From positions 1-13,365 of the forward strand of contig RPRC01000180.1 of the NCBI GenBank assembly GCA_003857395.1: 13,365 bases of DNA, written 5' to 3'. Within the stretch, counting starts at the first letter, position 1, and the number at the start of each line of letters is the position of its first letter. This DNA comes from Geobacter sp. GTDB taxonomy: Bacteria; Desulfobacterota; Desulfuromonadia; Geobacterales; Geobacteraceae. The notes below the pieces were generated by a model that saw nothing but the letters and a program-made list of their open reading frames with translations, was not told the origin of the DNA and did no database searches. Of the stretch, positions 6,570-13,365 are shown piece by piece. Made by a program: the position numbers and the translations under genes.

Positions 6570-7571
6570 TCAGTAAATTTCGATGCGCGAGATACGTCTC
6601 ACCGAACGTCCGCCGGTGCTGTCCTCACGTACGACCGAACGAGCGAATCCATCCTCCGTTATCAGTTCTCCGTTCTTCTTCCAGGCAATGATGATATTGT
6701 CGCCAAGCCGCGAATTGAAGATTTCGCCAAAGGAATAGGCGGCGCAGAAACCATCGCTGCTCGAGATGACGACATATCGCCGGTAATCCTTGCCCGACAC
6801 GTTCACCCCGTTGCTCTCCAGAACCGTCCTGAGAGTCGGTCCTTCGAAGAAATAGACACCCCGGAACCCTTCACAGTCACCAGTCATGACCGCGTCGTCA
6901 AAGTGCAGGGCAGGCAGGATTTTAAGAGTATCGAGAGTAATCTTTCGTTGTACTGCGCTCTGACCGTCAATCAGGGTTATGATCGGACTGTGAGGCCGGA
7001 CCACCTTCTTTTCCTTGTCCAGGTAGGCTTCGAGTTTGATATCGGCCCGTTCCACAAGAATCTCCCGGACATCGGTTATCCTTCTGCCGGAACGGACATC
7101 CGTGGAAATCACGAGTTCAATACCGCCGTGGGAGTCAATCGCCTTCCCGTCCCGTTCATAACCCAGCAGGACACTCCGCCCGATTCCAGAATAAAAGATC
7201 TCACCGAAAGAAAACACCACCTCTTTGTTGTCGGTACCGCGGACGCGGATAAAGACTCCCGGTTCGAATTTCCTGACGTTCTTCATGCCGGCCTTCTCCA
7301 GAAGGTCGCGCAGGAGCACGCCTTTGTAGGAGGCAACCATCATCAACTTTTCCGGATCGGTCGACTTTTTCTTCTCTTCAAGCAGGGTGATGTTATTTAT
7401 GGAAAACGGGGGCATCTTTTTCAGGTCTTCCGAGGACAACTTCAAGGGCTGCTTAACCTCGCCGGATACTGAAATCACCGCACCAAAGCTAACGCCGGGA
7501 GCGGAAAGCATGATGAACGCTCCCAGGAAGAAAACTCCAACCATACTCCACCGTGTGGAAAGACGATTCAT
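6570..7571 (-). CDS. Secreted protein with two sulfite-oxidase-like (molybdopterin-fold) repeats
   Basis: The predicted start is ATG 7569-7571, since GAGGGG lies 8 nt upstream and the next ~30 residues form a classic signal peptide (MNRLSTRW followed by a hydrophobic core, cleavage near SFG-AV). The frame stays open further upstream, but that extension has no secretion signal. The mature part has two similar repeats, about residues 33-175 and 196-333. Motif SFGEIFYSG at 121-129 recurs as SFGEIFNSR at 280-288, each followed by a GY/AW-plus-NGK/NGE-like stretch and a GR(R/S)-x-x-RI/V end. This matches the oxidoreductase molybdopterin-binding fold of sulfite oxidase/YedY-type proteins. The cysteine that ligates molybdenum is not evident in repeat 1; C233 (DCEGF) in repeat 2 may correspond. 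Cofactor binding is thus doubtful. It follows the rhodanese gene by 106 nt and probably shares its promoter. Confidence 0.7.
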   Translation of the reverse strand: MNRLSTRWSMVGVFFLGAFIMLSAPGVSFGAVISVSGEVKQPLKLSSEDLKKMPPFSINNITLLEEKKKSTDPEKLMMVASYKGVLLRDLLEKAGMKNVRKFEPGVFIRVRGTDNKEVVFSFGEIFYSGIGRSVLLGYERDGKAIDSHGGIELVISTDVRSGRRITDVREILVERADIKLEAYLDKEKKVVRPHSPIITLIDGQSAVQRKITLDTLKILPALHFDDAVMTGDCEGFRGVYFFEGPTLRTVLESNGVNVSGKDYRRYVVISSSDGFCAAYSFGEIFNSRLGDNIIIAWKKNGELITEDGFARSVVREDSTGGRSVRRISRIEIY

Positions 7572-7622
7572 ATCAATACCCCTCACATTTACTGTTTTGT
7601 CGGAATTCCTCTGCCCAATACA

Positions 7623-7645
7623 GCCGGCCCCGCTCATTGGCCGGC
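7623..7645 (-). other. GC hairpin between rhodanese and sulfite-oxidase-like genes
   Basis: GCCGGCC (7623-7629) and GGCCGGC (7639-7645) form a 7-bp all-GC stem with a 9-nt loop. No U-run follows on the minus strand, so it looks like an mRNA processing or stability element rather than a terminator. Confidence 0.4.
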
Positions 7646-7677
7646 CCGCTTTGCCCGGCTGATCATCGTCTGTATTC

Positions 7678-8100
7678 TCAGCGTCCCGACAGGCACAGCT
7701 CCGGATACGGCCAACCCTCCATGCCTTTTTCCAGAATAAACAGGCGTTTTTCATCTACCCCCTTGGACTTCAGGTAGTCATAGGTATTTTTTGCCCCTCC
7801 GCCACCGCGTGGGCAGATAATCACCACATCATCCTGCGAGGCATTGATCGTTGCCAACACAGCGTCCAGGCGCTTCCGCTCTTCATCCGTCTTAACCGGA
7901 TAGGCGTTTGTTTCTAGAGAACCTTTGAAGTGACGTTTGACAAATTCGTCAGGAACCTGGATGTCAACGATGATACTTTTCTTGCCGGTTGCGAGCCCTT
8001 CTTTGAACCGGTCAGGACTGACAAAGTTGTAATCGGCCGCAGAAACGGTTGCCACGATGAGCATAAGGATCGTAGCGGCAATGCATAGTGCCTTTTTCAT
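7678..8100 (-). CDS. Secreted rhodanese-like domain protein
   Basis: The 140-residue protein has an N-terminal signal peptide (MKK, hydrophobic core to about residue 19, cleavage near VSA-AD), then a single rhodanese domain. VDIQVPDEFVKRHFKGS (45-61) is the CH2A-like strand and helix, and IICPRGGGGAK (94-104) holds catalytic C96 in an unusually glycine-rich active-site loop. The final EKGMEGWPYPE (124-134) is the typical GG/EGW end motif. Rhodaneses carry sulfane sulfur as a persulfide on the cysteine; this one would act in the periplasm. AAGGAG lies 5 nt before the ATG. The next gene encodes a secreted sulfite-oxidase-fold protein, suggesting a periplasmic sulfur function, but the substrate is unknown. 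Confidence 0.85.
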   Translation of the reverse strand: MKKALCIAATILMLIVATVSAADYNFVSPDRFKEGLATGKKSIIVDIQVPDEFVKRHFKGSLETNAYPVKTDEERKRLDAVLATINASQDDVVIICPRGGGGAKNTYDYLKSKGVDEKRLFILEKGMEGWPYPELCLSGR

Positions 8101-8167
8101 GGGTACTCCTTTTCGAGGGGTTATTTAGGTGCAGCAGTACCATTAGAGCTGGTTTGACGGGCTCATT

Positions 8168-8196
8168 ACTGTACGGGGCAGAGAAGCCAAAGTCAA
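8168..8196 (-). promoter_or_regulatory. Sigma-70-type promoter for the rhodanese gene
   Basis: On the minus strand TTGACT (8191-8196) and TACAGT (8168-8173) are separated by exactly 17 nt, giving a start about 60 nt before the rhodanese ATG. Confidence 0.6.
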
Positions 8197-8226
8197 ATTG
8201 ATAAAAACGAAATTTAAAATACCACC

Positions 8227-8243
8227 TATCGTTATTTACGATA
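8227..8243. promoter_or_regulatory. Inverted repeat upstream of the rhodanese promoter, possible operator
   Basis: TATCGT (8227-8232) and ACGATA (8238-8243) flank TATTT. It sits about 31 bp upstream of the -35 box, a position suited to an activator. The half-site has some resemblance to the molybdate regulator ModE's sites, but the match is too short to assign. Confidence 0.35.
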
Positions 8244-8392
8244 TGAAAAAGGCGGAGAAGACCACAGAATGGTGCCCTTCTCATGCCTCTTCCGTGTCAT
8301 CAGGGTTTAGCGGGAGTTAGTATTGAAAATCAATGAGGGGAGAGTATTCCTCGCAGACGCTCTGTGCCTGGCGGCAACCGCCGTTCATGAGT

Positions 8393-9631
8393 TTAGCCGT
8401 GAAGGCAATATTGGGGGGGGAGGAGGAGGGCCGTGACTTCTTCACCTGCCTGAAGGGGACCGTGATTGGCCGGTATGTCGATCAGGGCATTGCAGGCTAC
8501 CATTGATTTAAGCGCACCGGGGCTTTGTATTCCCGCCGGAATCGCGTGATAGGCACCGTCTTTCCATGCCACCACGGCCCTCAGCAGGCGCCTTTGTTTA
8601 CTTTTCTTTTTGAAGGGCTCTTCCATGACAGCGCTGACCTCGGGGAGATTTCCCGACCCTTTCCCGGCCATGGCCCGCAGGAGGGGCCGCACCAGCATGA
8701 GAAAGGTTATCATTGCCGCCGAAGGGTTGCCGGACAGTCCGACGATCAATTTCCCGTTTTTTTCGCCGCAGACCGCAGGCGTTCCCGGCTTCATGCCGAC
8801 TTTCCAGAACAGGGTGGTGGCACCACACAAAGTGATGGCGTCCTTGATCAGATCCTTGCCTCCCACCGAAGCACCGCCGGTGGTCAGGATCATGTCGTAG
8901 TCCGCCAAGGCACCTTTCAGGGCATCGGCAATGGCGTTCTTTTCGTCCACAATGGTACCGATCGGGAAGGCACTACCGCCGGCTTCCCTGACCTGGGCGC
9001 TGAGAGAATAGAGATTACTGTTGTATATCTTCCCCGGTCTCATCTGCTCCGTTACGTCCAGCAACTCATCGCCGGTGGAAAAGATTGCCACCCGGGGCTT
9101 TTTAAACACCTTGACTCTCTGTAATCCAAGTGATGCCAGAAGACCCACCGCGGCAGGCGTAATATTTGCGCCTTTCTCCAGAGCCTTTTCTCCGCGGGCA
9201 ATATCTTCTCCTTGGGTCACGACATTATCTCCAGCCCGGAGAGCAGAGCGAATTGCAATTGTGTCCCCCTCCCGACAAATATCTTCAAACCTGATCACCG
9301 TGTCGCTTCCCTCCGGCAGTGGAGCTCCGGTTGTAACGGCTGCGGTTTCGCCGGCCAGGAGCGGTCCTGCAGGCACCTCACCCGCGTAAATGGTCTGGCT
9401 GACCCGCAAGGAAGCGGGGCTGATATCGTCAGCTCCGGCAGTGTCGGCTGCACGAAGGGCGTAGCCGTCCAGGGGAGACCGGCAAAAGGGCGGAAGAGGA
9501 AATCCGGCCACGATGTCTTCAGCCAGAATCCTTTCAAAAGAATCAGTAATTGATACTTCTTCCATTCCCACCGTTGATGCGTACCCCTGAAAAATCTCAA
9601 GCGCCTTTTCCATCGATATCGATTGCAGCAT
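8393..9631 (-). CDS. moeA: Molybdopterin molybdenumtransferase MoeA
   Basis: MoeA inserts molybdate into adenylylated molybdopterin to make active molybdenum cofactor in the cytoplasm. The 412-residue length is normal. Signatures are PLDGYAL at 53-59 (domain III), STGDEL at 185-190, TTGGASVG at 250-257 with D260 shortly after (the MoCF-domain active site), and GLSGNPSA at 298-305. The C-terminal domain IV runs to the end. CAGGAG 9 nt upstream supports the ATG. It follows mobA by 28 nt in the same direction. Near the 3' end the gene carries a run of eight G on the plus strand (8413-8420), coding for Pro-Pro, a potential slippage site only a few codons before the stop. Confidence 0.95.
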   Translation of the reverse strand: MLQSISMEKALEIFQGYASTVGMEEVSITDSFERILAEDIVAGFPLPPFCRSPLDGYALRAADTAGADDISPASLRVSQTIYAGEVPAGPLLAGETAAVTTGAPLPEGSDTVIRFEDICREGDTIAIRSALRAGDNVVTQGEDIARGEKALEKGANITPAAVGLLASLGLQRVKVFKKPRVAIFSTGDELLDVTEQMRPGKIYNSNLYSLSAQVREAGGSAFPIGTIVDEKNAIADALKGALADYDMILTTGGASVGGKDLIKDAITLCGATTLFWKVGMKPGTPAVCGEKNGKLIVGLSGNPSAAMITFLMLVRPLLRAMAGKGSGNLPEVSAVMEEPFKKKSKQRRLLRAVVAWKDGAYHAIPAGIQSPGALKSMVACNALIDIPANHGPLQAGEEVTALLLPPQYCLHG

Positions 9632-9659
9632 GTACTGGTTCTCCTGCTCTGGTTAGGTT

Positions 9660-10358
9660 TTATCTGAACATTTTTTCCAGGGAGGCTACGGCCTCTTCAT
9701 CCCGGACAATAACCGTTTCTTCCCTGAAAGTGAAGTACTCTTCCGGAGTATTGATATTCCTGAAAGAAAGAAATTCTGGATCGATTCCGGCCACCACGTC
9801 CCTGGCCAGAACGGTTGACTGCAGACTCTCGCAACATTCCACGATCTTGACCCTGCCCCGTGCAAGGGCTTCCTCCATGACCGGCAGAGCCCCTTTACCG
9901 TAGATTGCGTGGAGCGGTTCCAGTCCCCCGTCGCCCTCCGGGATGACTATATCCTGACCGTGTATCGAGGTCACAAGACGCCTGATCAGAGCCGAATTAA
10001 GCAGTGGCATATCACAGGCAACCGCAAAGATATACGGGGTTTTGCTGTTGCTGAGACCGGCATGAATCCCTGCCAGCGACCCCCTGCCAGGAAAGATATC
10101 CGCGACCGTAGGACAGGGCAGAAAATCATACAGCTCCGGGGTATTGGTCACCAGGAGTATCTCGGGAAAGATGCCTGCCAGCTGTCGGTGGATCCGCTCA
10201 ATAAAAAGCTCACCTCGGAAAGGCAGCAGGGCCTTGTTGCTTTTCATCCGGCTTGAATTGCCACCTGCCAGGATGACCCCGGTAACTCCGGCACACTTTG
10301 ATTCACCTGTGACATCGGATAGTGCAAAGTCGTTTGCGCTTTTTCTCGAGCTGTCCAT
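9660..10358 (-). CDS. mobA: Molybdenum cofactor guanylyltransferase MobA
   Basis: MobA transfers GMP from GTP to molybdenum cofactor, making the guanine-dinucleotide form used by DMSO-reductase-family enzymes such as the adjacent formate dehydrogenases. Signatures are ILAGGNSSRM at 29-38 with K42 (nucleotide-binding loop), GRGSLAGIHAGL at 91-102, CDMPLL at 115-120 with the metal-binding D116, and EPLHAIY at 147-153. At 232 aa it is longer than E. coli MobA, mostly through about 24 extra N-terminal residues. No clear Shine-Dalgarno precedes the ATG, so the true start is uncertain. It begins 85 nt after the Sec-type fdhA, across a terminator, and is followed by moeA. Confidence 0.9.
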   Translation of the reverse strand: MDSSRKSANDFALSDVTGESKCAGVTGVILAGGNSSRMKSNKALLPFRGELFIERIHRQLAGIFPEILLVTNTPELYDFLPCPTVADIFPGRGSLAGIHAGLSNSKTPYIFAVACDMPLLNSALIRRLVTSIHGQDIVIPEGDGGLEPLHAIYGKGALPVMEEALARGRVKIVECCESLQSTVLARDVVAGIDPEFLSFRNINTPEEYFTFREETVIVRDEEAVASLEKMFR

Positions 10359-10400
10359 GCGTGTCGCACCGTTCGTGGAAATTTACGTTCGAAAAGTGGA

Positions 10401-10437
10401 AAAAGCCGGGCGTTTGATACGCCCGGCTTTTTTTACC
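10401..10437 (-). terminator. Intrinsic terminator after Sec-type fdhA
   Basis: A perfect 12-bp stem (AAAAGCCGGGCG 10401-10412 / CGCCCGGCTTTT 10420-10431) with a 7-nt loop starts right after the fdhA stop. T-runs on both sides make it bidirectional. It lies between fdhA and mobA. Confidence 0.9.
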
Positions 10438-10443
10438 ACGATA

Positions 10444-13125
10444 TTACACTACTTTTTCAATCTGCACTGCGGCTACTTTGTATTCACCCGTTTTACTGAC
10501 CGGGTCGAAGGCGTTGACGGTAAGTTCATTGGTTGGAGTTTCCTTGTAATGGAAGCTCATCCAGATCATGCCTGTCAGGACCTTGTCGGTAACGTTCACC
10601 TTGGTCTGGAGGCTGCCACGACGGGAGGTGACCCGTACCATATCACCCGTGCACACGCCGAGGGTAGCGGCGTCCGCGGGATGAATCATGGCCATCTCTT
10701 CCGGCCGGTGTGCATCCAGGGCGGATGAATAGCGTGTTGTCACGTTATAATGATACAGGATACGACCGGTGGAGAGGAGATACGGATATTCCTCGTCTGG
10801 CATTTCCGCCGGTGGCGTGTGCTCGATCCCCTTAAAGAGACCTTTACCGCGCGCGAAGCTCTTGGTGTGGAGAATCGGCGTGCCCGGATGATCCAGCGTC
10901 GGGCACGGCCACTGCAGGCCGGTATGCTCTATCCGCTCGTAGTTGATGCCGCCATAGGCCGGCGTCAGTGCAGCCATCTCGTTGAAGATCTGCTCCGGAT
11001 GCGCATAGTCCATGGGATAGCCCATGCGTTTGGAGAGTTCGCAGATGATCCACCAGTCCGGTCGTGAGTCTCCGATAGGCTCGATTGCTTTGCGTACACG
11101 CTGCACGCGACGCTCGGAGCTGGAGAAAGTGCCGTCTTTTTCCGCGAAGCTGGCACCAGGGAGGATGACATCGGCCAGTTTGGCGGTCTCGGACATGAAC
11201 AGCTCCTGCACCACGACAAAGTCCATCTTGTTGAAGGCCTTCTTGATGTGGTTGGCGTCCGGGTCGGTCATGACCGGGTCTTCGCCCAGGACAAACATTG
11301 CCTTCAAGTTGCCTTCCACCGCTGCGTCCATCATGTCCGGGATGGTGAGGCCCGGTTTATTGGAGAGCTTGACACCCCAGGCCTTTTCAAACTTGGCCTG
11401 CGCCTCGGGATTGGCAACCTTCTGATAGCCGGGATAATCGCCGGGAAGAGCTCCCATGTCGCAGGCGCCCTGCACGTTGTTCTGCCCGCGCTGCGGATTG
11501 ACGCCGCAGCCTTCCTTGCCCAGATGACCGGTAAGCATGGCGATGTTGGCGGTGCTCATGACATTGTCCGTACCGCAGATATGCTCGGTGATACCCAGTG
11601 TATAGCAGAGCATTGCCTTGGCGGTAGTCGCGTAAAGCCTGGCCGCGTCATAGAGCAGTTTTTCAGGAACTCCTGTCATTTCGGAAACCCGAGCTGGCGT
11701 ATACGTCTCAACGGTGGCTTTCAACGCTTCAAAGCCCTCGGTCCGTTCTTCGATGAACTTCTTGTCATGCAGATCTTCCTTGATGATGATATGCATCAGG
11801 CCGTTCAGAAGGGGGATGTCGGTACCTGGTCGGTGTTGCAGCCAGATGTCGGCCTTTTCGGCCAGTTCGATCCTGCGAGGGTCGGCAACGATCAGCTTGG
11901 TACCTTTCAGGAGCGAGGACATGATCTTGGCGCCCGCCATGGGGTGGGCTTCAGTGGGGTTGGATCCGATGACGAAAAACAGGTCGGTATTCAGATAGTC
12001 GGCGAAAGAGTTGGTCATTGCGCCGCTGCCAAAGCTTGTAGCCAGACCGGCTACAGTTGGGGCGTGTCAAGTTCGGGCGCAGTGATCGACATTGTTGGTA
12101 CCGATCCCCGCGCGTATGAATTTTTGCATCACATAGTTGTCTTCGTTGGTGCAGCGTGCGGAAGAGAGGGCGGCAATCGAATCGCTGCCGAATTTCCCCT
12201 TAATCTCACCCAGCTTGCTTGCGACCAGGCCCAGTGCCTCGTCCCAGGAGGATTCCACGAACTCGCCGTTTTTCTTAATCAAAGGCTTGGTGATGCGTTT
12301 CGGATTGTGGACGTAATCAGTGCCGAAGCGTCCCTTGACGCACATGTCGACAGAGTTCGCCGGGCTGGCCGCGTTCGAGGTGACGCCGATAATTTTTCCG
12401 CCCTTGACGTTCAGGTCAAAGTTGCACCCTACTCCGCAGAACGGGCAGGTGGTGCGTACCTTCTGCACTTCCCACTTCCTTGACTGGCCGAGCATTGCTT
12501 TTTCGGTGAGAGCGCCGGTCGGGCACACGGCAACGCAACTCCCGCAGGAAACGCAGACCGAGTTGGCCAGCGTCTTGTCCATGGCGGTCGCCACCTTGGT
12601 CCTGAATCCGCGATATGCAAAGTCGATGACCGCACGGCCCTGCTTCTCTTCACAGGCACGGAGACATTTGCCGCACAGGATGCATTTGTTCATGTTCCTG
12701 ACGATGAACAGGTTGTCGTCTTCGATGTCATACGCCTTGGCTTCTCCACCGAAAGCGCCCGGTTTCACATTATAGAAATATGCGTAATCCTGCAGCTTGC
12801 AGTCGCCTGCCTGGTGGCAGGTAAGGCAATCTTCCGGATGATTGTCCAGCATGAGCTCAAGGATGGTTTTTCTGGCTTCGATAACGGCAGGGGACGCGGT
12901 TTCAACCACCATACCTTCAGTGGCCGCGGTAACGCATGATGCGGGCATATTGCGGGCGCCCTTGATTTCCACCACGCAGATGCGGCAGGCGCCCGGTTTG
13001 CTGAGCTCCGGATCATGGCAGAATGTCGGGACGAATGATCCCGCTTTCCACGCGGCTTCCAGGACCGTTGTTCCCGCGGGAACACTTACCTGTTGGCCGT
13101 CTATGGTCAGAGTGACTGTAGACAT
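10444..13125 (-). CDS. fdhA: Selenocysteine-containing formate dehydrogenase catalytic subunit with NuoG-like N-terminus (UGA at codon 353)
   Basis: A single 893-residue gene interrupted by an in-frame TGA (12067-12069) that is predicted to encode selenocysteine. A standard caller would report two ORFs (12067-13125 and 10444-12018). The translation is CART-U-HAPTVAGL, matching CARTCHASTVTGL in the Cys paralogue and the CARxUH active site of E. coli FdhF. Domain order is as in the paralogue: [2Fe-2S] (C36, C47, C50, C64), NuoG His/Cys cluster (H96, C100, C103, C109), two [4Fe-4S] (148-158 and 191-201), molybdopterin-domain cluster (C227, C230, C234, C262), U353 as Mo/W ligand, RGQNNVQGA and the C-terminal MGD-binding domain. 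ATG follows GGAGG by 8 nt. The upstream partial Fe-S gene is a likely electron-acceptor partner; mobA and moeA downstream supply cofactor. Confidence 0.95.
12037..12055 (-). promoter_or_regulatory. Bacterial SECIS hairpin
   Basis: On the minus strand UGUAGCC and GGCUACA form a perfect 7-bp stem around loop GGUCU, starting 11 nt after the UGA. The loop sequence and spacing match what I recall of the E. coli fdhF SECIS, which is read by SelB to deliver Sec-tRNA. Confidence 0.85.
12067..12069 (-). other. Selenocysteine codon (UGA, residue 353)
   Basis: In-frame TGA aligned exactly with active-site Cys353 (TGC) of the paralogue. The reading frame and homology continue without gap on both sides. 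Confidence 0.93.
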
Positions 13126-13160
13126 TGATGATTCCTCCTTATATTAGGTTAATAGACTGT

Positions 13161-13284
13161 AGGCTGAAGACTAGCAGGGGTAATTCTTTTTAAAAACACT
13201 ATAAGTAATGATACGCTGGGACATTTTGGAAGGCTTCAAGTATTTCGTGATTATTCCGGACCTTCAGCCTTCGGTCTTCAGCCT
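13161..13284. repeat. Inverted and direct copies of an AGGCTGAAG-type repeat flanking the leader of Sec-type fdhA
   Basis: AGGCTGAAGAC (13161-13171) has an exact inverted copy GTCTTCAGCCT at 13274-13284, next to a further CCTTCAGCCT at 13261-13270. They bracket about 90-100 bp between the partial Fe-S gene and fdhA. This may be a dispersed intergenic repeat; its role is unknown. Confidence 0.6.
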
Positions 13285-13298
13285 GATTACCTGGTTTT

Positions 13299-13365
13299 CT
13301 ACGCCTTCACTATCGCATCGAACTTGCACTTGGGCACGCAGGCCCCGCACTTGATACACTTCGTA
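13299..13365 (-). CDS. Iron-sulfur protein, C-terminal end (partial; probably NuoF-like formate dehydrogenase partner)
   Basis: The last 21 codons are visible before TAG at 13299-13301. They hold a [4Fe-4S] motif CIKCGACVPKC (C-x2-C-x2-C-x3-C) followed by KFDAIVKA. Such a ferredoxin tail is typical of NuoF-like diaphorase subunits of soluble NAD-linked formate dehydrogenases and hydrogenases, but a separate ferredoxin subunit would look the same. It runs toward fdhA on the same strand, 173 bp upstream of it. The product assignment rests mainly on context. Confidence 0.6.
   Translation of the reverse strand, partial: TKCIKCGACVPKCKFDAIVKA

Noticed and set aside
7572..7754. N-terminal extension of the sulfite-oxidase-like protein to an upstream ATG
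   Set aside because: The extension overlaps the 3' end of the rhodanese gene and hides the signal peptide. The internal ATG at 7569-7571 has a good GAGGGG site.
8370..8382. GGCGG-CAA-CCGCC stem downstream of moeA as its terminator
   Set aside because: Only 5 bp and not followed by a U-run on the minus strand.
8413..8420. G8 tract in moeA as a phase-variation switch
   Set aside because: It is only a few codons from the stop, beyond all conserved motifs, so slippage would change little.
12067..12069. The TGA as a nonsense mutation making the right-hand fdhA a pseudogene
   Set aside because: It falls exactly at the active-site Sec/Cys position, is followed by a SECIS-type hairpin, and the frame stays open and conserved for 540 more codons.
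11248..12483. A 411-codon plus-strand open frame (and similar long plus-strand frames in 3583-5985)
   Set aside because: It lies antisense to the conserved fdhA genes. Both paralogues create similar shadows, and the translations have no recognisable domains.

Overview
The window most likely comes from a member of the Geobacteraceae/Desulfuromonadales. This is inferred from the gene set (NuoG-fused formate dehydrogenase, molybdenum-cofactor genes, a secreted rhodanese and a sulfite-oxidase-fold protein) and the moderately high GC, not from a marker gene. Every recognisable gene lies on the minus strand, so the biological order runs from high to low coordinates.

The window centres on formate oxidation and molybdenum-cofactor metabolism. 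At the right edge is the 3' end of an iron-sulfur protein gene, probably the diaphorase or ferredoxin partner. Next comes a full-length formate dehydrogenase catalytic subunit (10444-13125) whose active-site residue 353 is an in-frame UGA. A 7-bp hairpin with loop GGUCU starts 11 nt after that UGA, so it is read as selenocysteine and the two apparent ORFs are one gene. A strong terminator follows, then mobA and moeA, which complete the bis-MGD cofactor this enzyme needs. A promoter at about 8168-8196 then drives a secreted rhodanese and a secreted protein with two sulfite-oxidase-like (molybdopterin-fold) repeats. After a structured 350-bp intergenic region comes a second formate dehydrogenase of exactly the same length (893 aa, 3535-6216) with cysteine at residue 353. 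This gives a Sec/Cys isozyme pair within 10 kb.

Left of the second fdhA the DNA changes character. It is AT-richer and gene-poor (about 2204-3534), with an IS630-type transposase remnant, several palindromes and a long GC-rich hairpin. The left end carries an unrelated two-gene cluster: a xylose-isomerase/endonuclease-IV-like TIM-barrel protein and an archaeal-type (ApgM-family) phosphoglycerate-mutase-like phosphotransferase. A third gene may start at the very edge.

The most notable content is the recoded UGA with its SECIS, the Sec/Cys paralogue pair sharing a locus with mobA and moeA, and the unexplained structured leader in front of the Cys-type gene. No CRISPR array, tRNA or rRNA was seen, and the selenocysteine machinery (selA, selB, selC) is not in the window.
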